This document shows positions 9,420-18,104 of a stretch of DNA of 64,000 bases, in pieces; the stretch's first letter is position 1; each line of letters opens with the position of its first letter. The notes beneath the pieces were generated by a model. It made no database searches and was not told the DNA's origin. It saw only the letters and a program-made list of their open reading frames with translations. The stretch spans positions 62,001-126,000 of the forward strand of contig NZ_JOIZ01000015.1 of assembly GCF_000721605.1 (NCBI RefSeq), given 5' to 3'. The translations under genes and the position numbers were made by a program. This stretch comes from Streptomyces sp. NRRL S-37. GTDB lineage: Bacteria > Actinomycetota > Actinomycetes > Streptomycetales > Streptomycetaceae.

Positions 9420-9558
9420 ATTAAGGATAAGTTCCTTTTTCATGACTGATCACATTATGGTGGCGTCCAGCAGGCGGGGAACACCCAGCCGTCCGGGTGG
9501 AAGGGCTCGCAGCCGGAGAGGGAACAAGAACAGCCGGAGGTGTTCCAGGCTGGCTCAT

Positions 9559-10080
9559 GTGGGCGTGCGGGGGCGGGGTCACCGGTATGTCGGACCGGCC
9601 GGGCTGAAGGCCGCGGTCCGGCCCGGCAGCGGCGGCTGCCGGATCGGCTCGGCGGCTGACTTCGGCATCTGGGTCGCCGGGCGACCGGCAGCGGAGCTGG
9701 TCGAACCGTTCACGTTCGTGGTCGGCATGGACGGCGTGCTCCGGTTGGCGCCACGACGAAGTGAGCATGTGGCTTGTGCCGGTGGAGAGAGGGTTCTGAG
9801 CGCCGGCGAGATCGGTTTCATCCACGAGGCGGGCCGATGGGCCGTCGGCGACGTCAGCAACCACTCCACCGGGTACTGCCCGGACGTCGGTTCCTGGCCG
9901 GCGGTCGCCCGTGCTCTGGACGGCGCAGGGCTCGGGCATCCGTCCAGGTTCACGCACGAAGTGGTCTTCCGGCGCTGTCCCGGCTGTCAGGAGCACAACA
10001 TCGTGCGCGAGGGCGACTTCGTCTGCGTCTTCTGCGGCGACGATTTGCCCTGGACGTGGAACGTGGACCCCACCGGATGA
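9559..10080 (+). CDS. conserved hypothetical protein with C-terminal zinc ribbon
   Basis: The protein has about 173 residues and diverges from the HATPase-fur operon. The frame is open further upstream; GTG 9559 is a tentative start based on where protein-like sequence begins, and no clear ribosome site supports it. The body is beta-rich (PFTFVVGMDGVLRLAPRRSEH). The C-terminus has two CxxC pairs, RCPGC and CVFC, spaced as a rubredoxin-type zinc knuckle. I remember similar Streptomyces proteins of unknown function. The ribbon suggests a structural zinc and binding to nucleic acid or protein, but no activity can be assigned. Confidence 0.65.
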   Translation: MGVRGRGHRYVGPAGLKAAVRPGSGGCRIGSAADFGIWVAGRPAAELVEPFTFVVGMDGVLRLAPRRSEHVACAGGERVLSAGEIGFIHEAGRWAVGDVSNHSTGYCPDVGSWPAVARALDGAGLGHPSRFTHEVVFRRCPGCQEHNIVREGDFVCVFCGDDLPWTWNVDPTG

Positions 10081-10531
10081 CTGCCGTTGGTCACGGCCAC
10101 TCGTCGGCGGCCGTGATGAGGGCGGTCGCCCCGTAGCGGGCCGCCGGCCTGTCGTGGCGCGTCGCGTGGACATGATGCCTCTCGAGGCGGTTGATCCCGC
10201 GCTCGGCCGTGCGGCGCTCGCGGTGGTTCACCGGGACGGAACGCGACGGACGGCCGCTCCGGGGGCCGGGCTCCCCGCGATCATGTGAGCCTGATGCCGG
10301 CGCGGGCCGGGAACGGCCGCGTCACCGGCGTCCGTCACGCGCGCGATCCCGGGCAACCGCCGTGTGCGAAGCGGACGACCGCCGTGAGCCGCTGAGGCCG
10401 TGACGTGAAGACGTCCTCGGTGATGCACCGCGCGGTCCGGCGCTCCCGTCGTGGCCGTCCGGACCGCTCGAAGGTACGCGAGGACGCCCGCCCGCTGCGC
10501 GTCCTGCGCGGGATCCGGTACCGCGACGGCC
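10081..10531. other. intergenic, no supported gene
   Basis: This 451-base gap has open frames on both strands, but none shows a ribosome site or recognisable protein. An 8-bp stem TCACGGCC/GGCCGTGA (10091-10116) just after the zinc-ribbon gene may act as a weak terminator. I see nothing else. Confidence 0.5.
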
Positions 10532-11089
10532 TCAGCGGTTCTGAGGAGTCAGCACTCCTTGGAGCAGTGCGCCGTACCGTGACGTCAATTCCGTACGGTC
10601 CATTCGGAGCAGCCCCTCGTCCCCGACCACCCACAGCGCGTACAGCAGTCCCCCCGCCAAGGCGGCCGCCATGCGCGCGCGGACGTCGGCGTCGGGGCCG
10701 GACAGGCGGCGGCGCAGCGGTGCGACGAAGAGTTGCTCGTGCGTATCACGCAGACGTTCGCGGATCTGCGGTTCGCCGCTGCCGTACACCAGGGCCAGGA
10801 AGACGCCCCGCGCGGAACCGCCGAGCTCGACGAGGAGTTCGGCGAGCCGGTCCCCCAGGTGTTCCAGTGACACGTCGAGCAGCGGCTCGTCATCGATCGT
10901 CAGGTGCATCGTCTCCAGGAACAGGAGTTCTTTGCTCTTGAAATGACGGATCACCAGTGCGGGGTCCGCGCCGGCCGCCGCCGCGATCTGGCGGACGGTG
11001 GTCCTGGAGAAGCCCTGGTCCCGGAACAGCCGGGCAGCGGCCGAGTGGATCGCCTCGCGGGTCGTGGTACGGGAGCCGGTCTGCAGCAT
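10532..11089 (-). CDS. TetR-family transcriptional regulator
   Basis: From ATG 11089 this is a 185-residue protein with a normal TetR N-terminus. The helix-turn-helix runs TTREAIHSAAARLF, then TTVRQIAAAAGADPALVIRHFKSKELLF. The C-terminal ligand domain is helical and Leu-rich. A longer TTG start at 11176 is possible but gives an untypical extension. The gene is divergent from a secreted GDSL lipase, with a perfect 15-bp palindrome between them, so it probably represses itself and the lipase. The inducer is unknown. Confidence 0.85.
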   Translation of the reverse strand: MLQTGSRTTTREAIHSAAARLFRDQGFSRTTVRQIAAAAGADPALVIRHFKSKELLFLETMHLTIDDEPLLDVSLEHLGDRLAELLVELGGSARGVFLALVYGSGEPQIRERLRDTHEQLFVAPLRRRLSGPDADVRARMAAALAGGLLYALWVVGDEGLLRMDRTELTSRYGALLQGVLTPQNR

Positions 11090-11184
11090 GCGGGACAGGA
11101 TAGGGGTCCCGGCGCTTCGCAACTGCGGGTTCGCGCGTCCGCGGGGTGAGCCCGGACGCTGTCGTGAGCGTTCCAAGAAGTCCG

Positions 11185-11199
11185 GTCAACAATGTTGAC
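11185..11199. promoter_or_regulatory. palindromic operator between tetR and lipase genes
   Basis: GTCAACA-A-TGTTGAC is a perfect 7-bp inverted repeat around one base, typical of TetR-family half-sites. The right arm also contains a TTGACT hexamer that could be a -35 for the lipase gene, so binding there would block RNA polymerase. Confidence 0.6.
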
Positions 11200-11344
11200 T
11201 CCCCACGGGAGGGCCTGCACATTACTTGACGGTAGAACTGCTCGGTAATGACGCGGCCCCGCACTCCCCCACGCTCGAACCGCTCCGTTCGCCCCACCGG
11301 CACGCCCCGCCGGCCGCCACCCCACCCCCGAGAAGAGGGATCAC

Positions 11345-12217
11345 ATGCCGAAGCACACCTTGCGGAATGTCATGGCCACATCATTTGCACTCGTCGGTGC
11401 GCTCACCCTCGGTCTCACGGGCAGCACCGCACACGCCTCCGCGTCGCTGGACTACGTCGCCCTCGGTGACAGCTACAGCGCCGGCTCGGGCGTGCTGCCC
11501 GTGGATCCCACCGACCTGCTGTGCCTGCGCTCCACCGCGAACTACCCCCATGTGATCGCCGGCCGTACGGGCGCCCGCCTGAAGGACGTGACCTGCGGCG
11601 CCGCGCAGACGAAGGACTTCACCACATCGCAGTACCCCGGGGTCGGACCCCAGGTGAACGCGCTCGACGCGGGCACCGACCTGGTGACGCTCACGATCGG
11701 CGGCAACGACAACGGCACCTTCATCAACGCCATCACGGCCTGCGGTACCGCGGGGGTCCTCAGCGGAGGCAAGGGCAGCCCCTGCAAGGACCGGCACGGC
11801 ACATCCTTCACCGACCAGATCGACGCGAACACCTACCCCGCGCTGAAGACCGCCCTGCGGGCCGTTCGCGCCAAGGCCCCCGACGCCCGCGTGGCGGTTC
11901 TGGGTTACCCGTGGATCACGCCGGCCGAGGCCGACCCCTCCTGCTTCGTGAAGCTTCCGGTCGCCGCCGGTGACGTGCCGTACCTGCGCGGCATACAGGC
12001 GCACCTCAACGCGGTCGTCGAACGCGCCAGTGAAGAGACCGGCGCCGTCTTCGTGGACTTCTCCCGGATCTCCGAGGGCCACGACGCGTGCAAGCCCGGC
12101 GGGACCCGCTGGATCGAGCCTCTCCTCTTCGGCAGCAGCCTCGTGCCCGTCCATCCCAACGCCCTCGGAGAGCGGCGCATGGCCGAGCACACCATGAGCG
12201 TTCTCGGCCTGAGCTGA
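11345..12217 (+). CDS. secreted SGNH/GDSL lipase/esterase
   Basis: This 290-residue exported protein has a signal peptide ending TAHAS near residue 32. Block I is ALGDSYSAG with nucleophile Ser43. Block III is TIGGNDNG, and the catalytic His is in VPVHPNALG. It carries several Cys residues, which form disulfides in the Streptomyces lipases of this group (S. rimosus and S. coelicolor types). It hydrolyses ester lipids outside the cell. The divergent TetR gene is the likely regulator. Confidence 0.92.
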   Translation: MPKHTLRNVMATSFALVGALTLGLTGSTAHASASLDYVALGDSYSAGSGVLPVDPTDLLCLRSTANYPHVIAGRTGARLKDVTCGAAQTKDFTTSQYPGVGPQVNALDAGTDLVTLTIGGNDNGTFINAITACGTAGVLSGGKGSPCKDRHGTSFTDQIDANTYPALKTALRAVRAKAPDARVAVLGYPWITPAEADPSCFVKLPVAAGDVPYLRGIQAHLNAVVERASEETGAVFVDFSRISEGHDACKPGGTRWIEPLLFGSSLVPVHPNALGERRMAEHTMSVLGLS

Positions 12218-12273
12218 CGGCGAACGGGCCAGGACACGGTCCGGGGGACGCGCCGCCTGCTCCGGCCGCCCGG

Positions 12274-13104
12274 TCAGGGGGTGAGGGGCAGCCGGCGCTT
12301 GTGGTCGGTGAGGCGGTAGCGGCGGACGATCGTCTCGAAGGCCTGCTCGTCCACCGGCTCGCCCTCCAGGAAGTCGTCGATGGCGTCGTAGGTCACTCCG
12401 AGCGCGTCCTCGTCGGCCTTGCCCGCGTCGAGGCTCTCCAGATCCGCCGTCGGGATCTTCCACACCAGCGCGTCGGGTGCGCCCAGCGCGTCCGCGAGGG
12501 CGCGCACCCGGCGCTTGGTCAGGCCGGCCAGCGGGACCAGGTCGGCGGCGCCGTCCCCGAACTTGGTGAAGAACCCGGAGACCGCCTCGGCGGCCTGGTC
12601 CGTGCCGACGACCAGGCCGTCGTACGCGCCGGCCACCGCGTACTGGGCGATCATGCGCTGGCGTGCCTTGATGTTGCCGTGCACGAAGTCCTGATGGCGG
12701 GCGTCGCGGAAGCTCACCCCGGCGGCCAGCGCGGCCTCGAGCGCGGCGTCGCCGGCGGGCTTGATGTCCACGGTCAGCACGTGGTCGGCCCGGATGAAGG
12801 AGAGCGCGAGCCGGGCGTCGTGCTCGTCGGCCTGGACCCCGTAGGGCAGGCGCATCGCGTAGAACCGCGCTTCGTGTCCGCCGGCCCGCGCCCGTTCGAC
12901 GGCGAGCTGGCACAGGCGGCCCGCGACGGTGGAGTCGATCCCACCGCTGATACCGAGCACGAGGGCACGCAGACCGGTGGAGGCCAGCCGCTCGGCGAGA
13001 AAGGCCACCCTGCGCTCGATCTCCCGCTCCGCCTCGAAGACCTCGGCGACACCCAGTTCCCGGGCGATCTCCTTCTGCAGGGCGATGGACGCCGGCTCAC
13101 TCAC
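12274..13104 (-). CDS. nadE: NAD(+) synthetase, ammonia-dependent
   Basis: This 276-residue protein makes NAD from nicotinic acid adenine dinucleotide, ATP and ammonia. The PP-loop is SGGIDST at residues 53-59. Substrate-binding stretches include LPYGVQADEHDA, HGNIKARQRM, GTDQAAEAVSGFFTKFGDGAADL and the Lys in LAGLTKRRV. Length and the lack of an N-terminal glutaminase domain fit the short bacterial NadE. GTG 13104 has GAGGAG five bases upstream. It converges with the lipase gene and appears monocistronic. Confidence 0.95.
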   Translation of the reverse strand: MSEPASIALQKEIARELGVAEVFEAEREIERRVAFLAERLASTGLRALVLGISGGIDSTVAGRLCQLAVERARAGGHEARFYAMRLPYGVQADEHDARLALSFIRADHVLTVDIKPAGDAALEAALAAGVSFRDARHQDFVHGNIKARQRMIAQYAVAGAYDGLVVGTDQAAEAVSGFFTKFGDGAADLVPLAGLTKRRVRALADALGAPDALVWKIPTADLESLDAGKADEDALGVTYDAIDDFLEGEPVDEQAFETIVRRYRLTDHKRRLPLTP

Positions 13105-13423
13105 GTCTGCTCCTCGTTCCGGCTCGCGATGTACTGTCGCCTCCCCTGCTACCCAGGAGCTCTCCGGAGAATCCGGACGGGAGGGACTGTCCACCGACCT
13201 CCCGGGCGGCCGACCGGCTCGTGCGTGGTCGGCGGTGAGACGTCGAGGGGCGTGGACCGGCCCGGTGTTCGCACTCGTTCATCGGTCGTGAGGTGAACGC
13301 CTGTCGGTGAGGGAGCTGTGCGGTGACGGCCTGGAGGGTGTCACGCGATCCGCGACCCGCCGTGCGGCTCCGGACCGGCTTCCTTCGTGATGTGTTCGGG
13401 GGTGCGGACCGCGGAAAACCCGA

Positions 13424-13453
13424 TTGCGGGGTGATCATCCTCATGGCTAACGT
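13424..13453 (+). promoter_or_regulatory. candidate promoter immediately before the tRNA-like element
   Basis: TTGCGG (13424-13429) and TAACGT (13448-13453) are separated by 18 bases, a plausible housekeeping promoter. A start 7-10 bases after the -10 would fall at 13460-13463, at the 5' end of the cloverleaf's acceptor stem. Confidence 0.45.
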
Positions 13454-13463
13454 GAACCGTCAT

Positions 13464-13535
13464 CGACGTGTAGCTCAGCAGCAGAGCGCCGGGCTCGGGA
13501 CCCGGAGGGCGCAGGGGCGGAACCTGCCACGTCGG
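13464..13535 (+). ncRNA. tRNA-like cloverleaf (anticodon position CGG) in the 5' leader of the next gene
   Basis: All four stems of a tRNA pair perfectly. Acceptor: CGACGTG (13464-13470) with CACGTCG (13528-13534). D-stem: GCTC with GAGC (13473-13476, 13484-13487). Anticodon stem: CCGGG with CCCGG (13489-13493, 13501-13505) around the 7-base loop CTCGGGA. T-stem: GCAGG with CCTGC (13511-13515, 13523-13527). T8, A9, a 5-base variable region and U33 are in place. The T-loop is GGCGGAA instead of the usual TTCRANN, the D-loop lacks the GG pair, and no CCA follows. The elbow contacts of a working tRNA are therefore missing. It ends four bases before the ATG of the downstream gene. Confidence 0.7.
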
Positions 13536-13538
13536 CTT

Positions 13539-15839
13539 ATGAACGACAACGCTGAGCAGCAGCCTCCCACCGTGGCCCTGTCCTATCCGCAGGCCCAGCT
13601 GGCCAAGGCCTTCGTGACCGCCCTGACCCACGAGGACGCCGCCACCCGGCGCCGCGCCGAGGTGCGCGGGCAGCGCTGGCGGGAGGTCCTCACAGGACTG
13701 GTCACAGGCCGGTTGTCGGTCGGTTCGCGTACGCCCGTGGACGGGTTTCCGGCCTGGGTGACCCTCGAAGTGGTGCGGGGCGGCTTCGCCACCGGGACCG
13801 CGAGCGCGGGCGGCCCGCTCCAGGCGTACGAGACCGAGGCCGCGCGAAGTTTCGGGGTGACCGCCGAGCGGCGCGCGCTCTTCGCCCACTGCCTCACCGA
13901 GCCCGGACTCGCCTGGCTGGGGGACCGGTTGGACAGTGGCCACTACGAGATCGGCGTGCCCGAGGAGGCCGCGCTGCTCACCATGGCCTGGCTGGTCCGG
14001 CACGGGGAGACCGACGCGGCGCTCGACCTCGTGGCGGAGCTGGAACCGTTCGCCGACCGGCTGCGGTTCCTGCCCCGCCCGGCGGACAAGCCCGCACCGG
14101 ACGCCGGCGCGGCCGTCCACCGGCGCACCGTCTCCGAGGCCGTCGACACCCTGATACGGCGGCGGCCCAACGCGGCCGTCGAAACCCAGCGCGAGGCACT
14201 CGCCGTATGGCAGCCGTTCGGCGACGAGCTGCTCGTGCACTGGCTGCGGACGGCGCGGGACGGACGGATCCTCGAACTCGTCCCGGACGCCGACTGGCTG
14301 GCGCACGGCGAGGTCCTGCTCAGCCGTTACCGGCTGCTCGCCGAGGAACACATCCGCTGCACCAAGCACCGCAGTCCCAAGGGGAATCTGGGTATCCTGC
14401 GCGGCGCGCTGGAGGAGACCGTCGCCGGACGGCCGCTGGACGCGCGCCGGCTCGGTCTGCTGCGGCACGCGGTGGAGTCCATGGTGCGGCGGCGCGGCCT
14501 GCCCGGCTCCCCCGCCCACACGGCCCTGCGCCGGAGCCAGGCCGAGCAGGCGGCGCTTCCTTCCCACCACGCCCTGGCCCAGCTGATGCTGCGTCGGCTC
14601 GCCGTGATCCCGCAGGAGACGGGCATCGCCGATGTCGCCCCGCTCCTGGGCGCGGTCGGCGAGGAGGAGAGCCGGGAGACCGGCCTGCCCGCCGGAGCGG
14701 TCGTACCGCCCGTGATCCGCCAGGTGGCCGAGTCCGCGCTGAGCGCACCGCTCGGCACGCTGGTGGAGCGGGGCGTCGTCCCGTCCGCCGAGGTCCTGGC
14801 CGAGCTGGTACCGCAGTTGGTCGCCGCCACCACCGCGCAGGCGTACGGTGACGAGACGCTGCGAACCCTGATGACCGCGAACTACCGGGCGTTCCGCAAC
14901 CGCCGCTCATTGCTCCTGCTCAACCTGGAACGGCAGGTGCGTATCGAGGAACTGCCCTGGGTGCGGGCGGTGTCGGGGCAGCGATCCGCCGTGCTGGGCA
15001 AACCGGACGGCGAAGGCGCGCTCGCCGTGCTGCGGCAACTGGGCGAGCTGGCCGTGCAGGCCTTCCCTGGCACCATCCTGCCCAACCCGCTGGTCCGCGA
15101 GTTCGGCGTTCTTGAACGCCAGTGCGACCTGGGTGCCCCGTTCGTGGAGGAGCTGGCCGCCGACATCTTCATGGGCACGTTCAGCCCGAAGTTCCTCACG
15201 GCGGCACGGATCGCGGGCGAGCTGCTCGGCGGCACGTTGTACGAGCGTTACTACGGCGTCGACTACGCGGCGATCCACGATCTGGCGATCACCGAGACCG
15301 CTACGACCCTGACCCGTTCCTCCGGTGCCCGTACCTCTCCCGGCTTCGCTCGTCTGTGCGCCGAGCGGGCCGGAACGGCGTCGTGGTCCTCGTCGGTCGC
15401 GGCGAACGGCACGGTGATCGAGCAGGCGCAGATCCTCACCACGCACAATCTGGCCACGCTGGTCCACCGGGTGGGCATCGCTCCGCGGCCCGGCTGGGGC
15501 GACCTGGCACACCGCTGTTTCGTGACCGTGTGCCGGCTGGTCTCCCGTGCGCACCACAACCCGCGGCCGTTGGGCACCATCAAGGACGCCGCGTACGCCT
15601 GGCGCCAGATGGTGTTCCACCTGTCCCTGTGCCCGCCGGAGGAGCAGCGGCAGGTCATCGCAGGCCTGAACGAGACGACGGCCCGTCACCCGGACCACGT
15701 CGCGACCCGGCTGGCCCCCGCCCTGGCGGGCCTCGCCCTGGTCGCCGAGGGCGGCGCTTTCGGCGGTGACGGGACGGCGGACGGCAGCCGCGCCCGGCGC
15801 TTTCTGGGATGGAGCACCGGCGGGCACTGGATGCGGTGA
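13539..15839 (+). CDS. large orphan helical protein led by a tRNA-like element, 766 aa
   Basis: A 766-residue soluble protein with no signal peptide or membrane segment. It is predicted almost entirely helical, with many Leu/Ala/Arg amphipathic repeats reminiscent of HEAT/ARM or TPR-like solenoids. A conserved-looking core includes GNLGILRGALEETVAGRPL, MTANYRAFRNRRSLLLLNLE and GTIKDAAYAWRQMVFHL. I recognise no catalytic motif and no named family. ATG 13539 is preferred because the protein-like frame begins there. It lies only four bases past the cloverleaf, so no normal ribosome site fits between them. The gene is monocistronic and followed by a strong hairpin near 16047. An RNA-related role is suggested only by the leader. 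Confidence 0.75.
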   Translation: MNDNAEQQPPTVALSYPQAQLAKAFVTALTHEDAATRRRAEVRGQRWREVLTGLVTGRLSVGSRTPVDGFPAWVTLEVVRGGFATGTASAGGPLQAYETEAARSFGVTAERRALFAHCLTEPGLAWLGDRLDSGHYEIGVPEEAALLTMAWLVRHGETDAALDLVAELEPFADRLRFLPRPADKPAPDAGAAVHRRTVSEAVDTLIRRRPNAAVETQREALAVWQPFGDELLVHWLRTARDGRILELVPDADWLAHGEVLLSRYRLLAEEHIRCTKHRSPKGNLGILRGALEETVAGRPLDARRLGLLRHAVESMVRRRGLPGSPAHTALRRSQAEQAALPSHHALAQLMLRRLAVIPQETGIADVAPLLGAVGEEESRETGLPAGAVVPPVIRQVAESALSAPLGTLVERGVVPSAEVLAELVPQLVAATTAQAYGDETLRTLMTANYRAFRNRRSLLLLNLERQVRIEELPWVRAVSGQRSAVLGKPDGEGALAVLRQLGELAVQAFPGTILPNPLVREFGVLERQCDLGAPFVEELAADIFMGTFSPKFLTAARIAGELLGGTLYERYYGVDYAAIHDLAITETATTLTRSSGARTSPGFARLCAERAGTASWSSSVAANGTVIEQAQILTTHNLATLVHRVGIAPRPGWGDLAHRCFVTVCRLVSRAHHNPRPLGTIKDAAYAWRQMVFHLSLCPPEEQRQVIAGLNETTARHPDHVATRLAPALAGLALVAEGGAFGGDGTADGSRARRFLGWSTGGHWMR

Positions 15840-16046
15840 GGGCGAAAGCGCGGGCGTAGCAAGGCGGATCGGGTCCAGGTCGTCACCGTGGTTCTCGTGC
15901 CGGTACGGGCGGACGACGCGGTTGCTCCGGTTCCAGAACGAGGTCGTGCGGTCGTTCATGCGGCTGCCGACGTCGGGTGTGTCACGGTTGCCCGAGAAGA
16001 AGCGGCCTTCGTGGCCGCTGCAGGGACGCCCTGTGCGACCGCGACG

Positions 16047-16080
16047 GCACCCCGCCACCGCGGTGATGGTGGCGGGGTGC
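16047..16080. terminator. bidirectional hairpin terminator
   Basis: GCACCCCGCCACC pairs perfectly with GGTGGCGGGGTGC, 13 bp around an 8-base loop. It lies between the convergent orphan protein gene and the alpha/beta hydrolase gene. Confidence 0.75.
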
Positions 16081-16122
16081 GTGTGGTTCGTTTCCCGGCG
16101 GCGGGAGGCCGCAGGGTGTTCG

Positions 16123-17332
<1,210 letters not shown>

Positions 17333-17370
17333 GCCTGAACGGCACAGCCGGAGCGAGGGCACGCCGATAT

Positions 17371-17409
17371 CACCGGGGCCGGCCGCCCGAGAGCCGGCCG
17401 GCCCCGGTG
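17371..17409. terminator. hairpin terminator after the DUF5707 gene
   Basis: CACCGGGGCCGGCCG pairs with CGGCCGGCCCCGGTG, 15 bp around a 9-base loop, six bases past the stop of the leftward DUF5707 gene. Confidence 0.7.
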
Positions 17410-17414
17410 ACGGG

Positions 17415-17864
17415 TCAGCGGGTGACGTCGAACGTGGCCGCGCGGGGCACGAACGTCGTGCCGCCGTCCTTCGCCGTCGCCAGCACCGACACGTACCAGG
17501 TGCCTTCCGCCAGGTCGGCCGCGTCCTGCCGCGTCACCTTCAGCGTGTAGGTGCAGCGGGACGTCCCGTCCGAGGTGCCGCGGCACTCGGCCTTGTCGAC
17601 GTACCGCAGCTCCGCCTCGGCCGGGTCGAGCCCGGAGCTCGCCGGCCACGCGACGACCCTGACCTCGCGGACACCGGAGTCGTCGCCGACGTCCGCGGTG
17701 AACGAGAGCTTCCCCTCGCTCGTCCGGGACGGGGCGGTGTAACCGGCGGAGCCGTTCTCCACGGTCGGCTCCGTGTCGGTGGAGGCCATGGCGTAGCCGC
17801 CGGCGGCGAAGGCACCGAGGGTGACGAGGCCGATGACGGACGGGACGAGAACGCGCTTGGACAT
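17415..17864 (-). CDS. DUF5707-type exported protein
   Basis: This 149-residue protein has a short basic N-terminus, a hydrophobic signal (VLVPSVIGLVTLGAFAAGGY) and a mature beta-sandwich-like domain. ADVGDDSGVREVRVVAWPAS and the terminal TTFVPRAATFDV match my memory of the Streptomyces DUF5707 family. Two Cys residues (AECRGTSDGTSRCTY) probably form a disulfide outside the cell. AGGGGGA precedes ATG 17864. The function of the family is unknown. It has its own terminator and is divergent from the kinase gene. Confidence 0.8.
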   Translation of the reverse strand: MSKRVLVPSVIGLVTLGAFAAGGYAMASTDTEPTVENGSAGYTAPSRTSEGKLSFTADVGDDSGVREVRVVAWPASSGLDPAEAELRYVDKAECRGTSDGTSRCTYTLKVTRQDAADLAEGTWYVSVLATAKDGGTTFVPRAATFDVTR

Positions 17865-18104
17865 GAGGGATCCCCCTGCTTGCGAGTGGAGTTTCGATGG
17901 GCGGGAAAGCCCGGGAACCGCTGGTCGGCCGGCCGCTTTCCCGATGTGATCGAGACTACGGCCGGGAGCACCGCCGGATCCTCCCGCCACGGGACGATCA
18001 CCGCGTCGAACCGCGGGTGCAGCCTCTGCACCCCAGGTAAGAGAACGGGGTCCGCCTCGGGTCCGAGGACAGCCGCTCACCTGCGGCCATAACCTTGATC
18101 TCTT

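Noticed and set aside
13464-13535. A functional tRNA-Pro(CGG) gene
   Set aside because: Stems are perfect but the D-loop lacks GG, the T-loop is GGCGGAA rather than TTCRANN, and a start codon follows at once. It is called tRNA-like instead.
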